Below, in pieces: positions 35,301-43,689 of a stretch of DNA of 44,287 bases. This DNA is from an uncultured Clostridia bacterium (lineage in GTDB: Bacteria; Bacillota; Clostridia; Oscillospirales; Ruminococcaceae), in the NCBI GenBank assembly GCA_947307175.1, contig CAMZIK010000011.1, forward strand, positions 1-44,287, written 5' to 3'. The notes under the pieces were generated by a model, which searched no databases, was not told where the DNA came from, and saw only the letters and a list, made by a program, of their open reading frames with translations. The first letter of the stretch is position 1; each line of letters begins with the position of its first letter. The position numbers and the translations under genes are program-made.

Positions 35301-36082
35301 TCGCAATAATCGGCTCTATCATCAAAAGTAATATCAAAATCAACAGAATGAGGATCTCTGATATACCCGGATTTGAGTTGATCGGTAAGTGGGTATAATA
35401 TGCGACCGATATCTCTTTCTTTATCCGACATATCCGAATACTCGGTTAGTTTCTTGATATCTTTTCTTTTAATATTCTGTTTTAACCTTAATACTTTTTT
35501 TGTTTCATCATATTCCATATACGGCTTGAAAACGCTATGAACATTAAAATTATCGTAATCATCCGGATTTATCGGGAATATGCAGTTTTCCACACGAGCT
35601 TTCTTGTATGTAGCAAAATTCACATGACAACTAAGGCTTGTCGGTTCGCCATCGCCATTGAATTGAGCTATGAAATTAATACCCAGAGATGACGGTTTGT
35701 TTTGATTGGACAGATTCACGGTTTCATCCGCCTTCTCTTCATCAACGGTAGGATCATCTTTTTCTTCATTATCCTTGTCGTCGAGTAACTCAAAAACAGA
35801 ATTGTGCTCCGGTTTTCTTTCAGCTTCGTTATCCTCGTCAACCTCGGTTTCTTCCGAATCTTCTTCCTCGCCCGATTTTTCTTCGATGTTATCATCGTTA
35901 TTTATACCCATTTTTGTTGATTGAGGATACAACACGCCCACAAAGTATCTTTTCTCGGGAGATTCACTTATCAATTCATGCTCTCTGTCGGGAATTGAAA
36001 TCTCCGACCCGGGTCCCAGCAATTCGTCCTTCACGAGTTCCATATACGACTTTCTGGCAATAATAAAGTCGGTCTTATCCAT
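32375..36082 (-). CDS. drmA: DrmA, DISARM SF2 helicase
   Basis: About 1,235 residues. Helicase motifs are LIWFPTGGGKTEAYLGL (Walker A, near 565), IIQDELHLISGPLG (Walker B, near 792), STATIKKAAEQ, and ATNMISVGIDISRLN to YIQASSRVGRE (motif VI near 1037), the DrmA pattern. The N-terminal region contains a strongly acidic stretch (about 70-125). Start: the ATG at 36082 has GAGGTG 6 nt before it; a GTG at 36091 overlaps the drmE stop and is an alternative. DrmA is the DNA-translocating or unwinding core of DISARM, acting with DrmB on incoming DNA. Confidence 0.93.
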   Translation of the reverse strand: MDKTDFIIARKSYMELVKDELLGPGSEISIPDREHELISESPEKRYFVGVLYPQSTKMGINNDDNIEEKSGEEEDSEETEVDEDNEAERKPEHNSVFELLDDKDNEEKDDPTVDEEKADETVNLSNQNKPSSLGINFIAQFNGDGEPTSLSCHVNFATYKKARVENCIFPINPDDYDNFNVHSVFKPYMEYDETKKVLRLKQNIKRKDIKKLTEYSDMSDKERDIGRILYPLTDQLKSGYIRDPHSVDFDITFDDRADYCETDHLDNTVLKAAALKRKLSDGKYAISVMLINDAQGHNDSNLGSFCIFQPILTIDSKKNGFSYCSYSDSPDFEALTDEEKSTEMLYRNKKVYGNGMGVSVDWRNVDENGNGFLQSDFFPSYEMPGVDFELPEKYKVDTNAFSMKFLSDLNTTDKSEKLTALNTIIAAYEKWIGEVKEKSIVLPSKYSDIAKKNIDSCFDALKRMKEGLQTLSESEDAWTAFMLANRAMYMQRVHLKIQQKPSVKPYFSDDPEIKELLKDIDYYTVDSTLDDRFAWRPFQIGFLLMSINSIFKDDSIDREIIDLIWFPTGGGKTEAYLGLTAFTIFFRRLHYKDSYGGTNVIMRYTLRLLTAQQFTRASTLICACEYIRSSKETGKYPYYDLGSEEITIGLWIGGAHTPNTIKEAGERFDKLKGNSEPLRIRLDKYNKFQVLKCPWCGTSMVKGPDGKYKEKGEWGYALRKNKSFEMRCTNPACFYELKGKLPVQVVDEELYKQPPTLLFATVDKFAMLPWRENVGAFFASTAKNRSPELIIQDELHLISGPLGTMVGLYESALDYLCSAKGSKTKIIASTATIKKAAEQCEALYDRQVSQFPHPGIDAEDSFFSHESVIDHDNGKFGRLYAGIMPAGKTKVRTEARAIASLMQRLHTMELPDEVKDKYWSLVLYFNSIKELGKCTTLMDDDVRDDIKRIAQRKNDKKRTKYNFNELTSRVPTTQLNEIMDNLERICYTSDEKEENKAMDAVLATNMISVGIDISRLNTMLIVGQPKLTGEYIQASSRVGREYPGMTVVLYDATKSRDRSHYEQFNAFHGALYKYVEPTVATPFSAPARERALHAVVISMLRHSKPELLAEGSAESFTVEKYKDSINEIKKLIIERAKKINDIMNPGAEDESEAISEEIDLILEKWERLAESDSHEKGKFVYGSKFMLKEPDKEKKEGRLLKAFKTAKNDSAFDTMTSMRSVDTMVAGKLLIWEKN

Positions 36083-36087
36083 TCGAT

Positions 36088-38745
36088 TCACCTCATTATC
36101 TTATTGATCGGTCTGTTTATCCTGTTGAGAGGACACTCTCTATCGGTATCGGTAATGCTTAAAACGGTTTCTACGGATACCAAATCATCAAATTTGCTGA
36201 AAACATCATAGAAACTGTCGGTTTTATCCGGGATCATCCCACACACTTTTTTACGAATAGCTTGTGCTATTTCTTTCAGGATATCTCTTCTCAGTGATTT
36301 AACTTCTTTGCAAGCCTCATAATACGCTTTCGCATTATCGGACAAACTTTGATCTTCACATGCAAGACCTATCGCTTCCAACGATGACAGAGAACGAGGA
36401 CAAATAGTATGAGAATCTTCATCAAACCAATACTTAATTGTCTGGATATTTACCGTACACCCATACTCCTTTATTCTTGCTGCAAACTCTTTGGGTTTGA
36501 GATCGTGAATTGCTTTGTATTGTTTCAGCGTTTCTTTCCATCGTTTCGACATTTTTATATATTTGGTCATTTCGTTTGAGTACTTGTTTTCTTCCAGTCT
36601 TTGTTTTATTATAAGTTCGACAATATCCTTCGTTTCGGAATTATATTGAGTAAATACCAAGCTATCGCCCGAGGAAATACTATCGACATCGATCTCCGAA
36701 ATAGAATTATCGAATTCATCATACTTATAGGCTTTGTATCTCTCCGAGAAGAATACCGCTTCTCCCGATCCGAGAGTTGCAAATTTCACAGCTTTTGCCG
36801 TTACTCCTCCGGAAGAACCCGAAGACACATAGTATCGTTCGGAATTATACTTTCGCTCCAGCTTTTCGATTAAATCTTCTGTTTCATCATCGGTTAAATC
36901 AGCCTCATAAGCTGATTTTTCTGCTTCGGACGATTCGAACAGATCATCTGTCTGTGATTCTTTTGTGCTTATTGGCACAAAAGATGAATCGTTAAGGGCA
37001 TTATTAAACTCAATATGCTTCTTTCTGTTTATCTTAAGAAGCTCATTTTCAAACGGATACACAAGGAATATCGTTTTATAAGCATTTCGGAAATCCAGCA
37101 AGTTGACCTTTTTATTCTTAATGAATCCAACGGAAATAACATAATCATATACACGATTACAATCAAATCCCAATGCAGTGGTAATAGTGATACTGTCATT
37201 ACTGATAGACATAGAATCAAACCACGATTCTTTTATTATCCTAATGTAGTATTTCTTATCAACTATGATCGCAATTCTTTTTCCTGGGTTCTTGTTCAAA
37301 AACTCTGTCAAATAGTCTTTCTTACTGCAATAATCATATGAATTACAGTAAAAGTCTTCAAAATGACCGATTATCGTTTTTGCCAAATCCTTAATGTTAT
37401 CAGGGAACTCTTCGCTCCATCTTCTTAAGTCATTGATCCTGTCTTCTACTCTCGATCTTTCGATACTGTTATTCTCAACCGTAGCATCCATGTCTTCGAT
37501 AGTGAAAGCGGAACGCAAGAATAGATTCAACATTGAATATGTATAGATTACAAACTTGTCCTTTTGTTCGCTTTCATAAGCATCTTTGGAAATAATACGA
37601 TTTAAATTTTTAATTTCAAAACACTTATTTCGATCCAAACTACTATGCAATTCTTCTACTATTATTTTGTTATTCATGGCCCAATAAATCTCAGAACGCA
37701 AACCAGCAATCACTTTATTGTCGGGATAAGAAATCATATTTCCATATAAACGCAAAAAATCCTTCGTACAAGCAAACAAACTCGTATCATTAAACTGTTT
37801 GACGATACTTCCGGTATATATCGAATTGATATTTATTGATAAAACCGAAAAGTCGGTCAGTTCGGAATGTATCAAATCGTATACATCATCGGGACCTCTT
37901 TTTACTACACCGTTTCCGGATATTATTATTCCTGTTTTATGATTCTTTGTTCTGGTACGAATAAGCTGCCTTGCTACATATGGATCGGAAGTGACCTGAA
38001 TAACGGCTTCTGCTTTGGTTGGATTTCGCCCTAATGGATAATCGTTTTTTTCGGTATAGAATGTAGCTGTCGCTATATCCTTCAGCTTGACGGATACTTT
38101 TTTATTATCAATCGTAAAACCGAATGATAGGTTTTCAAGCAGATATTCAGCTCTATCTTTGGACATACACAGCACAATCGAATTGGTTGCACCATCAAAA
38201 AATCCTGGATCTTCAACTCCAGTTAAAAGCTTGGCGAAACTCTTCTTGGCATCTTGCAGCTCTTTTGATTCTTTTTTAATGCCTCTGCCATCTGTAGTAA
38301 TTGAGTCCCCATAGTATTTCTTTATCTTATGCCACGAGACTGGAGAGAGTTTATCTAAATCTGATGTTACAAATTTTGATGTTCCAGAATCTAAAACAAC
38401 ATATTCAATATTATTCTCAACTTTGATTTCGATAAATTTTTTGCGATATTGTCGTCGCCCTTCATACCGTATAACCATATCCCCGGGTTTCAATGAATGG
38501 ACCAATTCGTTTGCATCAACACTGCTTTTAGTCATCGCATCCAAGAAAGCAAATGATAAAATGATCGCATCATAGCAATTCGAACCCGTATGGAAAACAA
38601 ATCCCGAACCGTGTTGCGATTCTTCGGTCATAACTTGGTCTGTCATATACAGCTCTAACTGCTCAAGAATCGTTTCGGCCGAAATAACCTCATCTTCAAG
38701 TTCAATATTGATCTTTTTAATCGCATCGATAAGTATTTTATCCAT
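36088..38745 (-). CDS. drmE: DrmE-like DISARM protein
   Basis: The 885-aa protein (start at 38745, MDKILIDAIKKINIELEDEV, after GGTGGTG) lies directly upstream of drmA, as drmE does in class 2 DISARM. The N-terminus contains HGSGFVFHTGSNCYDAI; the middle is mixed alpha/beta with a segment resembling a degenerate helicase-like fold (RIAIIVDKKYYIRIIKES, ITITTALGFDCNRVYDYVISVG). The C-terminus is helical with LKPKEFAARIKEYGCTVNIQ. No classical Walker motif is visible. DrmE is of unknown activity. The assignment rests on size, position, co-operonic DrmA/DrmB/methylase genes and recalled family features, so it is less certain than DrmA and DrmB. Confidence 0.75.
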   Translation of the reverse strand: MDKILIDAIKKINIELEDEVISAETILEQLELYMTDQVMTEESQHGSGFVFHTGSNCYDAIILSFAFLDAMTKSSVDANELVHSLKPGDMVIRYEGRRQYRKKFIEIKVENNIEYVVLDSGTSKFVTSDLDKLSPVSWHKIKKYYGDSITTDGRGIKKESKELQDAKKSFAKLLTGVEDPGFFDGATNSIVLCMSKDRAEYLLENLSFGFTIDNKKVSVKLKDIATATFYTEKNDYPLGRNPTKAEAVIQVTSDPYVARQLIRTRTKNHKTGIIISGNGVVKRGPDDVYDLIHSELTDFSVLSININSIYTGSIVKQFNDTSLFACTKDFLRLYGNMISYPDNKVIAGLRSEIYWAMNNKIIVEELHSSLDRNKCFEIKNLNRIISKDAYESEQKDKFVIYTYSMLNLFLRSAFTIEDMDATVENNSIERSRVEDRINDLRRWSEEFPDNIKDLAKTIIGHFEDFYCNSYDYCSKKDYLTEFLNKNPGKRIAIIVDKKYYIRIIKESWFDSMSISNDSITITTALGFDCNRVYDYVISVGFIKNKKVNLLDFRNAYKTIFLVYPFENELLKINRKKHIEFNNALNDSSFVPISTKESQTDDLFESSEAEKSAYEADLTDDETEDLIEKLERKYNSERYYVSSGSSGGVTAKAVKFATLGSGEAVFFSERYKAYKYDEFDNSISEIDVDSISSGDSLVFTQYNSETKDIVELIIKQRLEENKYSNEMTKYIKMSKRWKETLKQYKAIHDLKPKEFAARIKEYGCTVNIQTIKYWFDEDSHTICPRSLSSLEAIGLACEDQSLSDNAKAYYEACKEVKSLRRDILKEIAQAIRKKVCGMIPDKTDSFYDVFSKFDDLVSVETVLSITDTDRECPLNRINRPINKIMR

Positions 38746-38825
38746 ATACCAACACCACCCGGTTCTTAATATCAATACCCGTTCAAAATAATAGTTATCG
38801 GAATAACAAGAATCATCTATCGTGT

Positions 38826-39905
38826 TTACTTTATAAACCTTATCTGCACATTGAGCTTCAGGAATTGCTCTGCGTTCTCTTCATAGATCGTACCAAAACC
38901 GTGTCTGCTTTTGCTCGGCGTATCAAATCTTGTATTTGCAAGCAAATAGTTTCTGAAAGCATTCCGGTTGTAGATATGATAGCACACAACATCGCCGTCA
39001 TCTTTAACAATAATATATCCGCCCGTTGCTTCGTAATCTCCGGTCCACAGAGTCCCCGGAACCATTCCGAGGGCTATATTTGTCAGTAACTCTTTCACTT
39101 TATGCCGCAGATATACTCTATTATCCATGGTATTGATTATGTCGCTGTCTGCAATAATATCAATGAGTTCGGAAAGCATAGATGATTTGCCTTTATAGTA
39201 ATTCTCGATCATTTCTGCGAATATCTGGGGCATTTCCGAGGTTACCATTTTCAAATTGAATTCAAGTGTTTTATTATCTGTGGTAACGAACTCGATATCC
39301 GTACCAATTGAATCAAGAAATTCAAACTTATCCGCAAACATCTTAAATCCATTAAAGGTTGCTATTTCATCATTGGACAGCTTATGACCTTTCAGCTTAT
39401 AAGTGAAATTGGTAGTTCCCGAAGCATTAAACAGTGTTGACGGACTGCCGAGCTGTGACTTTATACTGAACCCGAATGTATCATCTCTGCCGCACATAAT
39501 ATCATGAACCATAAGAACTATATCCGCTTTATCTAGAGCCTTAGCTTTCAGCGTTTCGCATTTTATTGACTGAGCAAAATTCCATGAGTCCGGTAGTTCA
39601 AATGCACCCTTGGTCTTTTCGTTCTTTTTGAACTTAATGCCCTGCAAAAGATTGTCCGTCTGTTCAACGAAACTGCTTATGGGAATAGCACACAGTGTTT
39701 CACCTGTTGTTGCATTAACGACTTTTACCTCGCCGTTGCGCCTGTATTCAAGTTTATTATCTCCCGTTCCCCTTATGATCTTCAATACATCATAGTAAAT
39801 ATCGGGTATCTTATTTGTGTCGGCATCGGCAGCATACAGTTTTCCGTCTGCCAGCAGCTTAAACATTGTGTAAAGTTCGCTCCACTCGCCAATATTGCCG
39901 GTCAT
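38826..39905 (-). CDS. HpaII-family type II restriction endonuclease
   Basis: The 359-aa product starts MTGNIGEWSELYTMFKLLAD and includes a TFGFSIKSQLGSPSTLFNAS block, characteristic of the HpaII family (HpaII itself is about 358 aa and cuts C^CGG). The SIK of that block probably supplies the lysine of a PD-(D/E)xK-like active site. AAGGAGTAAGTATA precedes the ATG, and the methyltransferase gene ends 5 nt upstream, forming a classic restriction-modification pair. Restriction endonucleases are not part of the described DISARM core. Full-length with no frameshift, so probably active. Confidence 0.88.
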   Translation of the reverse strand: MTGNIGEWSELYTMFKLLADGKLYAADADTNKIPDIYYDVLKIIRGTGDNKLEYRRNGEVKVVNATTGETLCAIPISSFVEQTDNLLQGIKFKKNEKTKGAFELPDSWNFAQSIKCETLKAKALDKADIVLMVHDIMCGRDDTFGFSIKSQLGSPSTLFNASGTTNFTYKLKGHKLSNDEIATFNGFKMFADKFEFLDSIGTDIEFVTTDNKTLEFNLKMVTSEMPQIFAEMIENYYKGKSSMLSELIDIIADSDIINTMDNRVYLRHKVKELLTNIALGMVPGTLWTGDYEATGGYIIVKDDGDVVCYHIYNRNAFRNYLLANTRFDTPSKSRHGFGTIYEENAEQFLKLNVQIRFIK

Positions 39906-39910
39906 TATAC

Positions 39911-41044
39911 TTACTCCTTATCAATCTTTTTCAAGCACTTTTTCATAAACTTAGCCATTTCCTCAACAGCCGGAATAGTCACGGCATTTCCAAACTGTTT
40001 GTATTTCGGTCCGTCCGCCATTGATTCCGGAAACGCAAAGTTATCCTCTCCCGTTTTCTTATCAATAAAAGCATAATTGATAAATCCTTGCAATTTGCCC
40101 CACTCTCTTGGAGTCATCGCACGGATGCCTTTATCATTCAGAGGTGTCTGTTTTGATTTTAAGACCTTGCCGGCTACACCCTTTTTGGGATCAATAACAA
40201 GGTTTCTCTCTTTTCCCGAGCCACCCGTTGCAAGAATAGCATTTGATACCGGTGATTCGATCTCGGGAAGATTTACGATCTTATATCCAAAGCCGTTGCC
40301 CTTGCTTTCGTGTCTTGCCTTATGCCTCTCAAGCGTCTCTACATATCCCGATGAAAGGAAATACTTATCGTCTGCGTTCATTTCAAGAAGATCGTTAAGG
40401 TCCTTGTAAATCTTCTCCTTGCGCTCGGTAGGCAGTTCATTTGGCAGGTCATCTACAGCATCACCGAAATGCTTTCTGCTGAAACCCATGATATATACTC
40501 TCGGTCTGTTCTGAGGAACTCCGAAATTTCGCGAGTTCCTTACAAAGCTTCTCGGATTGTATACAAGATTCCCGTCATCATCTTTGGTAACACCTATAAC
40601 TTTATAGTTAAGGTCATTCACCAGCACTTCTATTATTGTTGCAAATGTCTGTCCTTTTTGATGAGTTATAAGGTTATCGACATTTTCAAGCATAAATGCC
40701 TTTGGTTTGGTTTTATCGATTATCTCAGCAATATCAAAAAACAAAGTGCCTCTTACCTTGTCTTCAAAGCCCTCTTCTTTGCCTGCACGACTGAACGGCT
40801 GACAAGGAAATCCGGCAAGCAGCACATCATATTCCGTAGCTGCCACCTGTTCCTTAAATGACTGTGTAGTAATATCGTTATACGGACTTTCCTTATCTTT
40901 CGGGAACAATTGCTGATATGTAAGACATGCATTCTTATCATTCTCAGCCGAAAGCACATTCACAAATGATCCCGCAAGTTCGTAGCCTCTTCTTATTCCA
41001 CCGATACCGGCACATAAATCTATCATCTTATACTTTTTGCTCAT
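39911..41044 (-). CDS. C5-cytosine DNA methyltransferase, HpaII type (DISARM DrmMII role)
   Basis: The 377-aa enzyme shows DLCAGIGGIRRGYELAG (motif I), FPCQPFSRAG with catalytic Cys81 (motif IV), ENVDN with Glu120 (motif VI), FGVPQNRPRVYIMGF (motif VIII), a target-recognition segment containing HKARHESKGNGFGYKI, and FGNAVTIPAV (motif X). The last segment before motif IX closely resembles that of M.HpaII from memory, so methylation of CCGG is predicted. It protects host DNA from the adjacent endonuclease and may also provide the self-mark for DISARM. Its start overlaps the vsr stop (TAATG). Confidence 0.93.
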   Translation of the reverse strand: MSKKYKMIDLCAGIGGIRRGYELAGSFVNVLSAENDKNACLTYQQLFPKDKESPYNDITTQSFKEQVAATEYDVLLAGFPCQPFSRAGKEEGFEDKVRGTLFFDIAEIIDKTKPKAFMLENVDNLITHQKGQTFATIIEVLVNDLNYKVIGVTKDDDGNLVYNPRSFVRNSRNFGVPQNRPRVYIMGFSRKHFGDAVDDLPNELPTERKEKIYKDLNDLLEMNADDKYFLSSGYVETLERHKARHESKGNGFGYKIVNLPEIESPVSNAILATGGSGKERNLVIDPKKGVAGKVLKSKQTPLNDKGIRAMTPREWGKLQGFINYAFIDKKTGEDNFAFPESMADGPKYKQFGNAVTIPAVEEMAKFMKKCLKKIDKE

Positions 41045-41469
41045 TATTGATTAACCCCTCTTACCACTTGTTCAATTCTATCAGCACATTCAAGGAGATG
41101 CTTCTTAATGTCATTTCCCCAAAATCGCAAAACTATCCAACCCTGCTTTTTTAACTCGGCATTAACTTCTTGATCTCGCTCTATGTTGCGCTCAATCTTT
41201 GGTATCCAAAACTCTTGATGTGATTTAAAGTCGTGTTTTCTTTTCTCCCAATTGTATCCGTGCCAAAACTCACTGTCACAGAACACCGCAATCTTCTTGC
41301 CTATAAAAACAATATCGGGTTTACCACATATTGAGTTTACATTCTTTCGGTACCTAAGTCCTCTTGACCAAAGTTCCTTCATGAGCATAACTTCAATCTT
41401 TGAACCTTTGTTTTTTACAGCTTTCATGTTTTTTGCTATCTGTTCGAGAGTCTTTTTGCCCAATACCAT
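41044..41469 (-). CDS. vsr: Vsr-like very-short-patch repair endonuclease
   Basis: The product carries the Vsr pattern: AKNMKAVKNKGSKIEVML, LRYRKNVNSICGKPDIVF, KKIAVFCDSEFWHGYNW, FWIPKIERNIERD and GWIVLRFWGNDIKK. Vsr enzymes nick next to T:G mismatches left by deamination of 5-methylcytosine and so usually accompany C5 methyltransferases, as here. The exact start is uncertain: GTG at 41472, ATG at 41469 or TTG at 41463 are possible, with AGGTG just upstream. It is the first gene after the operon promoter. Confidence 0.92.
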   Translation of the reverse strand: MVLGKKTLEQIAKNMKAVKNKGSKIEVMLMKELWSRGLRYRKNVNSICGKPDIVFIGKKIAVFCDSEFWHGYNWEKRKHDFKSHQEFWIPKIERNIERDQEVNAELKKQGWIVLRFWGNDIKKHLLECADRIEQVVRGVNQ

Positions 41470-41505
41470 CACCTAATAATAAAAGTTTACACTATACCAA
41501 TTTAG

Positions 41506-41534
41506 ATTATATCACATTTTACTAATTTCGTCAA
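41506..41534 (-). promoter_or_regulatory. promoter of the DISARM operon
   Basis: On the minus strand TTGACG (41534-41529), a 17-nt spacer and TATAAT (41511-41506) with extended -10 context TGTGATATAAT, about 35 nt upstream of vsr. AATTTC/GAAATT arms (41524-41529 and 41535-41540) flank the centre of the -35 box and could be an operator half-site pair. Confidence 0.87.
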
Positions 41535-41581
41535 GAAATTTTAACATATTTTTAGTAATTAATAACCATTATCAAGCTTTA

Positions 41582-41604
41582 GATATACTTTTTCAAAGTA
41601 TATC
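41582..41604. promoter_or_regulatory. perfect 10-bp palindrome between relaxase and DISARM operon
   Basis: GATATACTTT (41582-41591) and AAAGTATATC (41595-41604) are exact arms with a 3-nt loop. There is no U tract on the minus strand, so it does not look like a normal terminator of the relaxase gene. It lies about 50 nt upstream of the DISARM -35 box and is a candidate regulator site. Confidence 0.5.
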
Positions 41605-41663
41605 ACATCTGAATACTTTTGTGGTAACAAAAACCGTACAGCAAAACGAACAAATTTTCGTTC

Positions 41664-43121
41664 CTACATTCTCATATCCATATCATCATACTTCATACCC
41701 ATTGCAATTTCTTTCTTGCGAATCACTCGCATCAGTTTCTTGTCTACCTTAGGTCGCATCTTATGTTGCTGTTGAGCATAATCATCCCGGATAATGCTAC
41801 ACAGATTGAGGAAGAGACTCATCGCAGTATTAGCGAGAGCCTCCTGCTCTTTCCGTTTTTGTTCCTGGCATCCATCATTCGTATCCGAACTATCATCAGT
41901 TGATCCATCAGGTATATCAGCTTCGGACGATTTTTCAACCTCGATTTCTTCCGGCTCTGTTTTTTCCTTGACAATACCATCTCTCACTTCTGGCAAGTCA
42001 ATATTTAGCACAGTCCGTATGATCATATTCTTGACTGGTTTGAATGCCTTGTTATCTGTCAAAGAAGGTAGTTCAATTTCCTTGGCAGTATAAAACCTAT
42101 ACTTTGCTTTCTCAAATTCACACCACTTATCATACAGATCTTTGATGTGTTCGTTCTTTGACAACTCAAGGAATATCTCATCGACTGTCTGTTTGACAGG
42201 CTTTTTAAGATACCCATAGACCTTTTTGCCTTCACTTTCAGCAAGTTGTTTTTTCAGTTTTAGAATCAGATCCTGCAGGACTGGATCGTACAGCTCGTCC
42301 ATTTTAAGCTCATCTGCTATGTCTTTCATCTGATCTTCAGCAAGAGTTTTGAGCTCATCACGACTCATCGTCTGCTTTTGATAAATGCTTTTCAGTTCGT
42401 CAGCAAAGATATCATTGGCAAAGGCAGATTTGATTTTTTCAATACCTGTCTGCGTAAGATAACCTTGCCGTGGATCTGTAGAGTAAACAATCAAATGAAT
42501 ATGAGGATGGTGAGTAGTGTCATGAAAAGCTGCATACCATTTCAGATTTGCAAGAGGTATTTTGCTCGCCTTAGCTATGTCATCTATGTGTTTCATTATC
42601 ATATTTCTCCAAGAATCAGAGTTGTCATAGCCGAGCCTTATAGCATCCTCTCTGCGTAACGAAACGACATGTGACCATACATATCCGGGATGTTCAGATA
42701 CCTCTTTTGCGACCTGATTCAAATCGATAGGTTCATTTTTTCCGTTAAAAAGTCCATGAGCTCCACGCTGTTCAACTCCAGGTCTATTTGCCATGTATCC
42801 TACAAAGTTCTTTCGGTTACCTATCACATCTGCATACTTTTCTACGATTGATGAGATCAGTTCACTTGCATTTGCGACCGTTGGCTTTTCCATGTAGTCC
42901 TCATATTCAAGACTGTTTTTCGCATACGGAAACTCTTTAAGCAGCTCACCGAGGAGCTTTTTCTGATCTCCGGTTGCCTTTCGAATAGCAGCAGGATCAT
43001 TACCATCCCTTTTCTCAACAGACTCTCGGGTTGCAATATATTTTGTATAATTACCTCTCTTGGTTCTTGCTCTTTGGCTTCCGCTTTTCAAATATCTACT
43101 TACAACAATCATCTTTGACAT
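41664..43121 (-). CDS. MobP3-type relaxase
   Basis: The 485-aa protein begins MSKMIVVSRYLKSGSQRART and has the relaxase metal-binding motif HDTTHHPHIHLIVY (His200, His205, His207 and His209) in the N-terminal half, typical of the MobP3 family of clostridial elements. It should nick DNA at oriT and lead the strand into the recipient. The C-terminal part (from about 290) is a helical extension with an acidic stretch near 395-420. GGTGGTGAGT lies upstream. The accessory protein gene ends 20 nt before it. The element therefore is mobilizable, or belongs to a larger conjugative element extending beyond the window. Confidence 0.9.
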   Translation of the reverse strand: MSKMIVVSRYLKSGSQRARTKRGNYTKYIATRESVEKRDGNDPAAIRKATGDQKKLLGELLKEFPYAKNSLEYEDYMEKPTVANASELISSIVEKYADVIGNRKNFVGYMANRPGVEQRGAHGLFNGKNEPIDLNQVAKEVSEHPGYVWSHVVSLRREDAIRLGYDNSDSWRNMIMKHIDDIAKASKIPLANLKWYAAFHDTTHHPHIHLIVYSTDPRQGYLTQTGIEKIKSAFANDIFADELKSIYQKQTMSRDELKTLAEDQMKDIADELKMDELYDPVLQDLILKLKKQLAESEGKKVYGYLKKPVKQTVDEIFLELSKNEHIKDLYDKWCEFEKAKYRFYTAKEIELPSLTDNKAFKPVKNMIIRTVLNIDLPEVRDGIVKEKTEPEEIEVEKSSEADIPDGSTDDSSDTNDGCQEQKRKEQEALANTAMSLFLNLCSIIRDDYAQQQHKMRPKVDKKLMRVIRKKEIAMGMKYDDMDMRM

Positions 43122-43141
43122 ACATACTCACCACCACTATC

Positions 43142-43612
43142 CTATTCATCTTCCTTCTGAAATCTTGCTGCTTTTTCAAAGTTTAGTGTACCATTCGTTC
43201 TGCGGATATCATCTATAACCATACCTCTTAGCTTATGCAAGGTCGACAAGTCTACATCATTTGATGCAGCAATGACATGTGACTGCATACCGATCTCCAC
43301 AGCTAATTTGAATATTGCCCGTGACAATCTTGATTCTGAATTACGAACTATTCCATCCGTTATCTCCGTTATCTGCGGAGCAAGATACTCGACCAGTTCA
43401 GGTTTGTTCTGATACAAAAAACCACAGTAGAATCGAATTGCTTTCTCTATAAATTCAGTTTTGGTCGCACAATTATCACCCTTGTAAAGAGTTTCAACTG
43501 ATTTCATTGTCTCCGGATAGAGATAAACCGGGAACCTCACTTTTGAGGCTCTGACACCGTCATTATCCTTTGCAACTGCGTTTTTATCTTTTCCCTTTGC
43601 CACATTTGACAC
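43142..43612 (-). CDS. mobilization accessory DNA-binding protein
   Basis: The start is taken as the GTG at 43612, because AAAGGAGG lies 7 nt before it; the frame stays open to 43738 but crosses the GC-rich hairpin region. The 156-aa product has a short ribbon-helix-helix-like N-terminal region (VRFPVYLYPETMKSVETLYK) and an alpha-helical remainder. It lies directly upstream of the relaxase gene. Such proteins usually bind oriT and help the relaxase assemble. The exact family is not recognised. Confidence 0.7.
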   Translation of the reverse strand: MSNVAKGKDKNAVAKDNDGVRASKVRFPVYLYPETMKSVETLYKGDNCATKTEFIEKAIRFYCGFLYQNKPELVEYLAPQITEITDGIVRNSESRLSRAIFKLAVEIGMQSHVIAASNDVDLSTLHKLRGMVIDDIRRTNGTLNFEKAARFQKEDE

Positions 43613-43689
43613 CTGTATTTCCTCCTTTACTCGTTTTTGACTCTTTTGCTCTATTAGCGATATCTTTCGCAAACACGGCGGGCTTTGCT

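Noticed and set aside
32415..41154. Plus-strand ORFs opposite the DISARM operon
   Set aside because: All are shadows of well-supported minus-strand genes with recognised motifs.
41582..41604. Palindrome as a terminator for the relaxase gene
   Set aside because: No U tract follows on the minus strand; it is better seen as a regulatory site or simple structure.
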